Of a stretch of 64,000 nt of DNA, positions 1-12,755 are shown one piece after another. The notes under the pieces were generated by a model. That model made no database searches. It saw only the letters and a list, made by a program, of their open reading frames with translations, and had not been told where the DNA came from. Position numbers and translations under genes: made by a program. This stretch comes from Brachypodius melanocephalos (Eukaryota > Chordata > Aves > Passeriformes > Pycnonotidae), in contig VZSR01001459.1 of the NCBI GenBank assembly GCA_013398615.1, forward strand, positions 6,671,060 to 6,735,059, in the 5' to 3' direction. The number at the start of each line of letters is the position of its first letter. Position 1 is the first letter of the stretch.

Positions 1-128
1 TGTGGAGTGCAGGGAGAGCTGGTTTTTGGGCTAGTCAGGGAGCTGTTGTGGGGCTGTTTTGTGCAGCTCTTCCCCATAGTGTCTCTCTGGCTGGGTGGCA
101 GATCAGATCCAACAGGAATTGCTCGGGA

Positions 129-149
129 TTTTTTTGTTGTTGTTGTTTT
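129..149. repeat. (GTT)n short tract
   Basis: A seven-base T run followed by four GTT units within an otherwise ordinary segment. Confidence 0.8.
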
Positions 150-2395
150 ATATTTGTACTGATGCTTTCAGTTAAACTGTTCACATGCAAAGTGACATGT
201 GGAATTTATTCTGCCCTCATATATTATGCATATATACTTTGTTTGTCTGCTAAATGCAGCACTTCCCACTGTCATAGAACTAACTGGTGTTTAATCCTGC
301 ATAAGCAAGCACTACCCCCAGTGAGGCCACTTCAGACACCCATAAGTTTCAACAACATTATAAAATCCAAATTTTTATTAACATGTAATCATCTCTAAGT
401 GACCTGTTTGTACTGTAGTTTGTACTTAGGCAAAGCTTCTTCTTTTTTTTTTTGCCTGTGGCGTGCATTTCAGAATATCTGGTCCCAAAACTAGATGGAA
501 AATACTTGAAAGAAAAATAAATCCTTAGTAATTTCCCTGCTTCTCATCCAATTCAGAAATATAATTAAATGTTAGGGAAACCAAAAAAACTGTTACTTCT
601 CTCTCCCTTTTCTATTTAACAACATCTAAAGTAGCACAGACATGACAGTTAACACCAGGAAAGTGGTCTGGAAAAACAGATTTTGTATTGTTGGACTTTT
701 TTGGACAGTTGTCTCTGTCATACAGCACCTGCAAAAGAATTAAGATGGCACATGATGACAGGACAAAGTTCTGTAAGGTACCAAGAGCTTTAAGCTGAAA
801 GTAGTGCAAGTAAATCCATGAGAAATAAATGTATGTGAAAAGTAAACTCAGAAGGAATGTGGAAAATGCTGGAATATTTTGGGGAGATATTTCCCCTGCA
901 TTCCAGTAATCCTAGAACATCTAGAACTCCTGTTCTAGAAACTGTTATTTCTCAAACAGAACTTTGGAAGCTGTACATGTGTTTCTCACCAGCAGTGAAA
1001 ACCACAGAGTTCTTGGTAATTAGCTTTTATTATTAGCAAAATGACAGAAGTCCAAACCAGAGATCTCTTAAAACTCCTGGCAACACCTAATAGTACAGGT
1101 CTGGATCAAATTTGGCAGCAACTCTCTTGATTCACAATTACCCAAATTCCAACTTACACTGTACCTAGTTATGGAAGATAATGTAACCATATACTGAAAC
1201 CTAGTAGTAGTGAAATTATTACCTGTAGCTTGCTTTCTGTTAAAAAGAATTAATTAAAAATTGCCAGCTTAAAGTCAGAAACTTTTTTTTCTTTCCACCA
1301 GCTATACTAGGATGGGTCCAATTTATTTATTCAGTACTTGAGGTCTGTATATAAATCAAGTTTACACATTGCTCTATTTGCATAATTCCAATCAACCAGT
1401 GGCTGAAAAGAAGTGCTGCATGAAAGTCTGTGGCCTTCCTACCTGAGCTTGTTATGCCTCTAAAGAGCACTCAGCTACTGCTCTAATCACTTAGATTTTT
1501 TCTGTCAAGCTGTATTAGTCTCTGTTCAGATTCCACTAGATTTAAGGTTCTGTTTCTTGGAGTTTGCTTAATTGTATAAATGGAATTTCTTTCCTCTTGC
1601 CGAGCCTTTGGAGAATGCTCCACACCTTCAGTCTCAGCACAAAACAGCCCAGTCCCCAAGTGATGCATATTTTATTGCTTCTCCAACTGCAGTTCTCTGC
1701 TTTTTCCATTTACAACCTTTTCCCTTTCATCATCGAGCCCATCCACACCTCTGAAGTGAGGCAAACAGTTCTTTTGAAGACGAATAATTTGTACAAATGA
1801 CGTTCAGGTTTCTGTTTTCTCATGACCATGGATTTTTTCGTTGTGACCCTTCAGCAGCACCTTGGAGAGCTCCACGGATGTTGTGCTTTCCGTGAGCCTG
1901 CTCCATCTCCTTGTAGCTCTGAAAACCTTTGGAGTATTTCTGTCGCCCTTTTTTAGGCCAAGAGAAACTCAATCCATTGTACCTGGAGCTGAGCTGTGAA
2001 ATCATCACCCTTTGGCAGCACTGTGTGCCAACACCGACATTTCAGACATTTCACTCTGATATGACTGTGGGGGAAAAAGGGTTTTTTTTCCCAGCTGTGC
2101 CAAAAATGTCAAACAGTTTCCCAGTTTTTCATAATAAGTGGTCTCTGCTATTTCAGTTTAATATGCACAATTTGTGGTATTTTGAAGTTTTTCTTGTTTT
2201 ATTCATTGGCCTCAGTAAATTAGGTGGCAATATAATTACACTGGGTTTCAGATATTATCTCCAGTGTAGATGAACAATGGAAAAAAAAGAAAATAAGCTA
2301 AAAAAGGGAATACATGGAATTAATTCTTTGAAAGTCCACAGACTCAGCATTTCAAAGATGTATGAAATTTCTCCTTTTTTGTAGACATTCCACTG

Positions 2396-2515
2396 TCTCA
2401 AAGATTTTTAAGGTCAGAAAGTGCCTCTAGAATTCCATTCTCCTGTGTAGCAAAGGTCACAGGATTTCATCCAGCTGCTTCAGTGCTGAGCCTTGTAAAC
2501 TCTGTTGAATAAGCA
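2396..2515 (-). mobile_element. Decayed CR1-like LINE 3' fragment
   Basis: The stretch reads (spaced) AGGTCAGAAAG ... CTCCTGTGTAGCA ... TCACAGGATTTCA ... CCAGCTGCTTCAGTGCTGAGCC. It resembles, in order, the reverse complement of the 3' region of old CR1 LINEs that I remember from turtles and other reptiles. It is heavily diverged and lacks any coding capacity. The assignment rests on memory of the consensus. Confidence 0.45.
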
Positions 2516-5500
2516 TGTTTACTGAGGCAGAAGTCAATGAACTGAAGAAATGAACTTAGCCTGCCCCTCTCAACCTGTCAAATCCTTTCTGCCCAGTTCC
2601 ATTTTTACTCCAAATGCCAATCTCTTTGTGTAGAAAAGTATTTAAATAGAGAGAGATTATGTCACTTCTTTGGAAGCACAATCCAATGGGTTCTTTATGG
2701 AGAAGGAGACGTGTATGACACAGTCCTCTGAATACAGCTGTGCTCACACACCTTCATCTCAGGCTGCTTTCTGTACTTGCTGAAGTGTCCCTGAGAACAA
2801 ATAGTGTTAGTTCTGCAAACATCTGTAATCCCTCCTTCATGATCACCTCTACATCTATAATGATTTTGATTTAGAAATTAGTTTTTAAAGAGAGACACTT
2901 CATAAAATCTTTATAGAACAAATTTACGGGGTGGAGAAAGTTATAACTTACTTTTTGCTTTTTTATGGAAGTGTTGTTTTGTATGTGTGGTCTGGGCTTC
3001 TTTGTATAATTTTCTGGGAACAAACCTTTGGTAAACTCACTAGGATAGAGGCTGTCTGGAGAGGATTGTCTGTGGAATGGGCTGCAGTGAGGACAAGACC
3101 ATCCCATGAACTCACAGGCTGAGTTCAGCTAAGGCTGGAAAAGCTGACGTCAAGGCTCAGCAGTATTTAAAAAAAAAACCAAAAAAACAAAAACTTCTCT
3201 TGTGTTAAGCATAAAATCTTGTTAAAAATAAGATTTTCCATGTCTTAATTGTAATACAGAAAGTATCTTTTATTCTTCCTATGCTTGAGATAGTAAGGTA
3301 ATTTCAGAACCAAAACTGATTGTCTCAGACACTCATGACTCAAATATTTAATCTAAAGGGTAAAATTCCCAGAGTACTTCTCTCATCATTCCTCAGTTCT
3401 GTAGAGAATAAAAGCTTCAGCTTTATATGATGTGATATTATTTCCATTATTGGTATTATGCTGGAGGCAAATACCCTTCAAAAAGCAAAATCCACTTCCC
3501 CAGCTCTCAGTGAGTTGTGCACCACAAAGGCCCAATGCCTCCTTTGCACTGTGTGCTGGAGATGCTTTGTAATCTGCTGAGAATTTAATCACAATTATTT
3601 TACTTCTTGTAGTGAAGAGCCTTTAAGATGTAATATAAAATATTCATCTGAAATCTGATGTCTCCAGATTTCAGGGGTGATTTAGGGCTGAAGGATGAAT
3701 TTTTCAGCTAGCTGAAGATTTTAAGTAGTAGTGCCTCTATTTATCTGCATCCATGTTCCTCTGTACAAGGGTGTGCAAGGGCTTCCTTTGGCACCTCTTT
3801 AATTTACTGTTCTAATACATGAAAAAGGCTGAGATAAAGTATCCTCTTACTCCTAAGTTATTCATTCATTTTTGGAGCCCTGCCTCAGGAAATGAAAATA
3901 AAAGTAAGCATTTCCCTATGTGGTAAGCAAAGACAAGGAATTAATTTGTTCCAATAACTCCTCAAATTCTTTATGTCCTTAATAACACCTCCAAGATTTT
4001 CACACAGTCTTGATCCAATTGCTCCCCTCTGAAAGGGGTGAGAGCTGCTAAATAGGAACTTCTAAAGAGCTTGCAGCCTAATATGACAAAATGTAAAATA
4101 TGCTGGGATTGCAAACAGTGGGTAATATAATGCACTTTATCTGTAATCCAGAATAATAATCTCTTAATAGTATCAGACAAATTCTCTTTTGGTTCTTTAC
4201 TGAGCAGAAATCCCACTGACTTTATCATCTTAGCGGGGCTGCAGGATTTTATTCACCCTGTCTGATAGCATAAAAACATGGATATGGATCACCTTTTTTA
4301 TTGTAATACAAGGAAATATGCCTTGTAATTATGCATAATGAGGCCTGTAAGGCTGAGAGCTGTGTGTGTGTCTGCTCCTCAACCACAGCCATGCAGGCAG
4401 GAGATGGATGCAATTCCTCTACTATCGATCATGAACATCAAAGGAGATGGTAGGGGAGATCGCAGCTGCACAAAGCAGGGCTGCTTCTACAGAGGGAACT
4501 TGTGCAAATATGTGTTTTCTTGGGAAAAAGAGTGAGGACTGAGCATAAATACATGAGAATTCAGGGACACATGGGTGGTAATTGGATAATAGTACATGCA
4601 TGCAGCAGCGAGATCAAAGATTAGACTGAAACACTGAAGCAGACAGTCTTGGCATCACTGAAAGTGATTACATTCTCTGTCCAAAATATATTGGAAAAGC
4701 ATTGTTTCCTGTATGTGGATGTCATAACCAATTTGTAGATGACACAGCTGGGCTTTGATCAAACAGAGAAACAAGAGAACTGAAGACCAAAAATAAGCAA
4801 TCATGACTCAGGACTGTGCAAGAGACTGAGGAAAGAAAAATCACAACCTGTGCTAAGAGCACAGGTATTAATGTGTGCTTAGTCTGAATTTTCCATGGCA
4901 TCCACACCAGGAAAATAAGAAGAATTCAGTCTAGATATTTAAGAGTTGCATAAATATATTCCTGTTGTGGCCAGTAAAGGGGGATTCCTTTCACAGTGGT
5001 TTGAAGGTTAACATACAAAAGTTTACACCTGAGTTCAAATATCTCCCTGCAGTGAAAATCTTTGCATGATCTAATGCACAGAATGCTGCTGCCAGTCAGC
5101 AGATGCTCCAAAATATTGATAAAGCCATGTAGATAACATGTGAGTTTTGTGTATATTGACACACCAAGACAAAGGCCTAAAAGACACCAATAAATAAGAA
5201 AAAACACCAAACAATGTTAGAAAAGGGAGTTGTTTTTCAGGAGATAATGAATTTAGTTTATGGCAATGTTAGTTTTGGGAACCAGATTTTAAAGCATTAA
5301 AGCCAGATCAAGTAGAGAGATCAAATAATAATAGCTGTGATGGTCCACATTAGTTATGTTTTCATTCCAGGATTCTGATTTTGATATTTTCAAAGAGTAG
5401 AAAACATGAAAAGAATGCAGTAATTTATTTGCTCTGATGAAGTTAATTACCACAATAGAGCATTACTACTGTCTGGATGTATGTGAAATCAGGATTCCTT

Positions 5501-8500
5501 GGATGAACTGGGGTTATCATCAAAATGTGATATTTCATTGGAGAAAATGATCTGTGTATGAATTTTTTTAACCTAACTTGCAAATAGCTAGTAAATGTCA
5601 GAATATGCCAGATGACATTAAGAAACTTATTCAGGCAAAGATGGTTTAAAACACTTATCGAGTGCCTGTGGTGCTTTTAGATGGAGAGTAGAAGACATCA
5701 CTCACTTTCCCCTTGTATCCCGAAAATAACAGCAGGTAAGGGCAGAGGAGCTGTGGAAATGCACCTCCAGCTATCTGCAAACTGCACAAATCTTCCAAGA
5801 TAGTCAGAGACTCCTGAGGAAAACACCAAGGAATTTTAAATTCTGAGCAAGCTGAACTTTCATGGGTATATATGTTTAAGAATGAGCGTGTGCTCATACA
5901 CATGCACAGAGATTTTGGGGATATTCACTCTGAGTATGTGCAAATACATCCTTAACTGACATTATAATCTCCATTTAAGTACAGCATATGCTCTGCTTCA
6001 AAGTCAATTCATAGCATTTCTCTCATTCTCCTTTATTTGCCTTTTTCAAAGTGTGTTGTAGGAGTGAAGTCACACTCAGCCTCTGATTTTATATATGAAA
6101 ATAGATAATAAAATTTAACATTAATTGATAACCTTTTTATTATCTATTACCTGGTCTTTTGAGCAAACATAATACTGCCTACTGTTGCATGAAAGTCATA
6201 ATAATAATTACTGTTTGGTGACTGGAAATGAGTTTCCCCAGCTTTAGAAGAGCTGGGATTTTTATTACTATTTAGATAAGTTTTTATTTTAGTTATTTGT
6301 AGGTATTTTAGTTTGCATTTTTACCAGCTACCTTTTGCATTATCTGGAATTTGTAGGGACAAAGACTGTAGAAAACATCAGATTCAGGAGCAATTGCAGG
6401 ACAGCGCAAAGATTGAAAAAAATTAGAGGAACAACAAGAAAACAGGAAATAAGTATTAAAGAGGCAGAGTCAGCAAACGGGATTGCCACCCAAGATGGGA
6501 AGAATGATATCCAAATGTGTCCATCTGGAAAAAAAAAATTTAAAAACACCAAAAAAACCCCAACCACAAAGAAAAGGGCTCATTCTGATTTTGTTTGGTG
6601 AGTAGGCTCTACAGTGGCTGACACCCTGGAAATGATGCTGATGAATGAAAAACACCTAATGGGTGATTGTAATAACAGGATAATGTGATGAAGTTCCTGG
6701 GGATGAGACTGTGTTAATTATGCCCATGTTGCCACTAGGAATCTCTACACTTCGGTGAAGAGGCAACATCTCTTGACCTGCCTGGACCTTTTCAGAAGAT
6801 GTTCACAGTTTTTGGGGATTGGGAAACAGTGGATTTGCTTGGCTCGAAAGCAGCTCAGCCCTAATGGAAAACACAAAGAGCTGAAGAGGTCCCACCCTGG
6901 CAGGAAAAGGTCCTGCAGAGACCTGTGAAGTTTGTAGGCGACCTTCCAGGTGATGCAGGGCATCCCTTAATGAGGCAGAGCTCTTCATCTGGGCTGAAAA
7001 TAAATGGGTGAGCCCTGCCAGAGATTCTTGTTACTCTTAGTTACAATATAATGATGACTTTAACAAAGAGGTTTTTTGAGGCATGTTCTACAGGAGCTTT
7101 AAAAGCCAATTTCTAGATCTGGCAAGCAGTGAAAATAACTAAAAAAAAAATCCAGTTTTTAAAACATTTTGCATTACTGTCCAATTCTTGAAGTAAAAAA
7201 AAAAGGGGGGGAAATCTGTCATCCAAGCTAAGCACAGGAATCCAAGAATCAAATACTTTCTGGAACTCTGTTTGCTTTCCAAAATAAAACAATCTGCTAA
7301 GTGACTTCCAGCCACTCTTACTGTAGCAATAACCTTTCTCAAATAAATTGATGCCCTATTGTTTATTAACTCACACAGGTAGAAAACTGTCTCCAGCCAG
7401 TCAAAGACCCTCTCCTTGAAGAAAATACACTGAATTTAATCATAGAACAGGGAGTTTCTTGGCACTATCTTGTCCACAGTAGATCACTAGGAAGAGGTGA
7501 TACAGCTGTTCATAAAGCAGTTAGTGTTGGGTTAGTGTGGTATCCACACTGCCAGAAGTGCTTTTTCCAGGGAATTTTCACCACTTGTAGCCCTTGGAGA
7601 TGTGATGGAGTTCTTTGTGTAGGGATGAGTACAATACTGCAGTGTGAACTCTAGTTGTTTATATAACATTGTTTCTAATGAAAATTAGATGTGAGGGGGT
7701 CTAAGGAGAAATGTTTCTGGTGTTCACAATGGGTTACTCCAAAAAAACCTTTGGGATTATAGCTGTATAATTTTGTCCAAATATATAAATAGATCATGTA
7801 GAACCAAGGGGTTTCTACATTTTATACCTGGTGCCTATGAATTCTCTTGGGAAAACCACACAACACAGCCTTTATTAGAGCAGGGGTTTTTGTTTGGATC
7901 CTTTCCACAGTGATGTGATCTTGCTGTGTTCATTTGAACATTTCATTTCATCCTTTGTTTCTCTTCTTTGAACAATTTTGCTAGAAAATGTGAGCAATAA
8001 ACCCACCTAACCCTGGCAGTTAAGACACACAGAAAGATATTTCTGTGTGACAAAATTAACTAAGAAACCCCTGGATTTCTGGGTGTGTGGTGGATAAACT
8101 TTAGAGACTTTTTGATGATGTCCTAATAATTGAACCATTTACAGCCCAGAGCAGTTGGGAAAGGAACCAGTCCACAAAACGAACTTTTAAATTGCACTTA
8201 TCCTCTTTTATTTAGATGTTGGAATCCTTCACTATAGGATAGAGATCAGCTGCACAGATAAAATGAAGGCAGCTCAATTTCATGCAGTCCACATCCCATG
8301 AACAAAGCAGTTTTCAGTTTGAATAATGAAGCAGATGGAGTGAAATCCTGTCCACATTTCCCAATTTCTTCTGTGGGACCAGGATTTTGCCTTGAGATTC
8401 TTGTGTGGCATACAGGGACCAAATCTCCTGTCAGCTTTTGCACTCTGAGCTGTCCTTATGAGATAGGCTTCTTTTTGCTGTGTTAATTCCTGAGAAGCTT

Positions 8501-10485
8501 TTTAGAAAGGCACTTTAGTGGATTTTGTTACATATACTCAGAACAGCTGTGGAAATTCAAAGTGAGCCAGAGACAGAAATGTCTATTGAATTCAAATTCC
8601 TGATGCTCCGGTGTTTGTGCTTCAGCTTTACTTTTTTTTCCTCAGTTCTACTTCTCTATGTTATTACCATCTCATTAGTTAATTATTGTTATTGATTCTA
8701 CTGTATTATCAAAGAGAAAACTTTTCCCTTCTGCTTTTCTTGTGAATTATGTTTAGACATGCAATAATTACTTTGATAATAGAATGGGTATAAGGATGAA
8801 GAAATCCCTCCTCTCTTCGTCTGATATGGGGAGGTTGAAGCTGAGTTGAGCTGCCGGTGTTTATTGGTGTTGCTCTCCAGTTAAACTGGCGTGGGTGTGA
8901 CCCTCTTCAATCCAAGGAAAAATCACAGTGGACAGGGCTTGTTTGTGGAAAGAATCCAGGTATAAGGTCACTAATCTGTTACCATGTTTGGGAAAGGGAA
9001 TCAACATCTCTTACCCACGGTCTAAAGTAATTTTTAAAAGCTGTACACAAGAGTGAGAGTGTACCTGTTCTCCAATTGCTCTTTGGTGATTGGAACCAAG
9101 GATCAGGCAGTGTGGTAGAAAGACCTTGACACATCCTCGAGTGACTTCCAACACCCTGCAGGCACGGCTGGCATTCACAAAAACTGGCTTTCCATGAATA
9201 AAACCGTAACACTTCCACAGAAACCAGCTGACATGCAGTGTCTGCCCTCCACCACCTCGGCTGTGACACACAGCCTTCCAACAGCAGCCTCAATTCACAG
9301 CTCTGCCTGAAATGCTGTCACTCTGGCAATTAAGTTTGCAAAGCTCGTGGCAAGGGTAGTAAAACACAAAGCCTGCAGTACACAGTGTTTAATGTTACTG
9401 AACAAAACTCTTAAGAGTAGCCCAGTGGAATTAGAGATACGCAGGCAAGTTTGTGCGTGCGTTTAATGAACTGAGCTAAAAATACATGAAACATGTTTTA
9501 ATGATTGGGTAAAAAATGCAGAAAAATGTACTGCTCATCTGTAATGAATGATTTTCTGTAATAGGCCCTGTGCCTATAACATGGAAAACTCTTTATATCT
9601 GCACACAGAGCAAAGCCTGGCATGCTCAGCACAGACAGTTGCAGACATGGATGGATGCTGATGTGCACAATTGCCCACCCTGTGCATGTGCATCCAGAAT
9701 TTTTACAGGCTGATGTGCACAGCCACTGCTAAAAAGCGCATGTAGTTCGTGACCCCTGCTGTAATCTAAAATTCTCTTTCACTGCATGCAAACCTATATT
9801 AAAATTAAAACCTCCTTATCTTTAGGGAGCCAAGGCAAAGCAAACTTAAATAATGTCCATGTAACAGTGTGTGTACATGTGGGGATGTGTTTGCAAATAA
9901 TGGAATTACCATTGGAATTACCAATGTCTTTAGTGTGCTCATGCTCTTTAAAAGCACTTCCAAAGGTGTGTGGAAATATTTGTTACAGTTAATCTTATTT
10001 TAAATGCTAATTAATTAGTACAAAGATAATATTTACCATCAATTAGATCTGCTAAAAGTTTGGGCAATGATCTGGCACCTTTGGAGAAGTATGGAATAAA
10101 AAAATTTTATGAAGTACAGGTGAAGAGTTTGCTTAGACAGACTGATATGGTCTTGGGTGATAGAGAACATACCAAAGACCCTCACAGGGATTGAAAAACT
10201 GGATGAGAACTGGGTGAAAGGGTAGTGTAAGGGCAGATGATCTGAAAAAGAGTTGATAAAAGAAGGAAAAACAAATGTTTATGCAGGAAGATAATCACAA
10301 AGGATAATTTTAGCCTTGGGGCATTATTCTGCCTTTGTATTCATTGAAGGGAGGTGTGCATTTAAAGGGCCATTTACAGGACCGTGTCTGGGCAGTCCTG
10401 ATGGATGTTCCACAATACAAGGGCTCTAATTAAATCCTAACCACTGGATTCAAAGACCCAATTCCTCCTCCTGAGCAGAACATCT
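2516..10485. other. Intronic sequence, no gene seen
   Basis: Ordinary AT-leaning unique sequence. Open frames are all under about 105 codons and show no domains. Small details are A-rich tracts near 3170, 6529 and 7140 and a repeated GCTGATGTGCACA at 9657 and 9709. No RNA gene or promoter recognised. Confidence 0.6.
4722..4775 (+). mobile_element. Possible relic of a CR1 reverse transcriptase
   Basis: One frame near 4730 reads Phe-Val-Asp-Asp-Thr, like the F-A-D-D-T catalytic block of CR1 reverse transcriptases, and the flanking nucleotides (GTAGATGACACAGCTGGGC) resemble CR1. The similarity is confined to a few dozen bases and the surrounding frame is not open. It could be chance. Confidence 0.2.
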
Positions 10486-10568
10486 GGTTCACAACGTTGT
10501 GAGCTGAACCTGTGACATGATTCACCACGTTGTGCTCTGAAAATGAATAATGGATCCGTGACGGATCC
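10486..10568. repeat. Cluster of short perfect palindromes with a 33-bp direct repeat
   Basis: CACAACGTTGTG (10490-10501) is a perfect 12-bp palindrome, flanked by GGTTCA (10486-10491) and TGAACC (10505-10510). A second copy of the core, TTCACCACGTTGTGCTCTGAA at 10521-10541, matches 10488-10508 at 18 of 21 bases, 33 bp downstream. GGATCCGT-G-ACGGATCC at 10552-10568 is a further perfect inverted repeat. Function unknown. Confidence 0.85.
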
Positions 10569-12732
10569 CATAAGCGAGGAACAGGGAAGGTGATGTTGTC
10601 AGGATGTAAAACAGAGAGACAAGAGCACCCAGGGGAACGTGTGCTGAATTGTTCCAGGGATGAGCAGAGGCTGCAAAACAGCACAAAAGGAGCTCAGGCC
10701 CAAGAGGATTGGGAGAAAATGGAGAATGATTTGAAAGCAGAGCTGGAATAGTCCCAAGGGTGAGCCACCTCCTGCCCTTGGAATGGTGGGGGGAAATCAC
10801 TCATCTGGTGAAGACGCAGAGGGTGATTTATTACAAAAACATTGATTATTGGAAAAAAACCAACATCAGGGTGAAATAGGTGTGCCAAAACTGGTGGCTA
10901 CTGAAATGCTTATTCCAGCACACCAGGATAGAAATGGGAAATACTGTATGGAATTGGGAACTCTTGAATGTCATTGTGAGTGTTTGAGATGTGTCTACTG
11001 GCAGATTCACACTGCCCCTTTCATCATCAGTTTTAAAGCACCAGTAAAATAAATTTAAAGTAGGAGCCACATGATACGTTTGAGAGATGAGGAAATAGCT
11101 TTATAAGAGCAAAAATTGATGTGTAGGTGACCATACACAATAGAGAAAAACTCCTGAAGAGGCACAAAATGGAATGTAGAACAACTGTTATGTTTGCAGT
11201 CCTTTTGATGAATGAATGCAGATACCCAAGAAATTTGGAAAATTGATGCAGGGAACCAGGTTTAAAATATTTATTAATACAGTGTATAATGTATGTTAAA
11301 GGTATGGCACACTAATAGTGATAGGGACATGTAATAATACATGTATTTTTCTGGATCGTTGGAACATTATGAATTTCTCTAAGATTAAAAAAGCTCCTAA
11401 AGGACTAGGAGCTGCTATTCCCCAGAAAATAAGTGTGTAGGCAGCCTGTATTGCAGTTGTCCCATTTGTGGGCTCCTCTACTGTTCCTTTGAAGCCCTTT
11501 GTGTTTCACCTGTCGCAGGGAGTGCAGAGGAGATGATGGACAATTGTTCTGATCTAGTTTGGCAGAATTTGTGTTCCAGGTTTGTACGTGTTTGAGAGCC
11601 ATTTAGCAGTGAATTTGAGATGTTCAGAAATCTGAGGATTTCTCAAGCACGTGGCAGATTCATCCTTAGCTTGAATCCCAAGAGCAAAGAAGATTTGGAG
11701 AAGGTGTGGCTGGCAGCAGAAATCAAAGGACTGGGGGATGTGCATGACAACTTTGACGTTTCCTGCCTTGTTCTGTCCTGTAGCAGTGGCTCTGGACAAG
11801 GCTGTCCAAGGCAGGCTGCCAGATGGGGAGGAAATAAATAAAAATTTAGGGTGTGCTTGTGATGGGGGCACTTCATAGCACGGGTTGGAGGAGGAACATC
11901 AAAGCTGATGTGGTTTGAATATAAAGAGAATACAGGAGATGGAGATTTGCCCTGGATAAGAGCAGGGGAAAAATGGAAATGCAAGACCTGCAAAGGGACA
12001 TGAAAGTCCCAATGTATGATTTATGTTAGGAATATGTGTCCTAAATAGCTTGGTGATACTTTGCAGTGGGTTACTATTTTCAGCTGACTAGAAGAATGAC
12101 CTCTGGGACGTTGGGATCATCTCTGGGAATTTAAAAACAACCATAATGGGCCAGGTCAGGAATCCAATCTTGTTTCCAGTATCAGTTGCAGCACATGCTA
12201 AGGCAGAGCACAGGAGTGATAAACCAACAAGGAGAATTTCCCTCTAGACCTTTCCAGTTTTCAGCAGTTTGTGATGCAGGGATTGTGTTTAATAACCCCT
12301 AAAAGAATTTGCGTTTTTTCAAGTGCTTTGTGAGCTCATGGAAAACTTTCAGCTCATGTGCTTTGTGTGAGATTTTTATATTATTTTTTGAACCTTCAAG
12401 TCCACATTCAGTCTTAACTCCTGGATCTAACACTGGAAAACACAGTGAAAATTCACATTTTCCTGACATCTCTCAGTGTCCTCATTATTCATCGCTCCAA
12501 CCACCTCTCTCGTTCATCACTCCCAATAATATTCTTCAGAAAGTCACTCTTATGTTGGTTAGAAACATTTAAATGTTGTTCTTAACTGACACTAGTTCAC
12601 TACCATATTAAAATTTATTTTTTACTGTTGGGTATCAATGAGTTGCAGTTGACTTTTTTGTCATCTTCTATTCACTTTACATTGCTATTTTACTGAGTTC
12701 TGTTAACAGATATTTATTGGCTTCATTTCTGG

Positions 12733-12755
12733 TTTTGTTTTGTTTTGTTTTTTTT
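12733..12755. repeat. (TTTTG)n short tract
   Basis: Three TTTTG units followed by an eight-base T run. Confidence 0.85.

Noticed and set aside
3145..3152. Perfect CRE palindrome TGACGTCA (also at 30879-30886)
   Set aside because: Two copies in 64 kb of intron with no promoter context; not enough to call a regulatory site.
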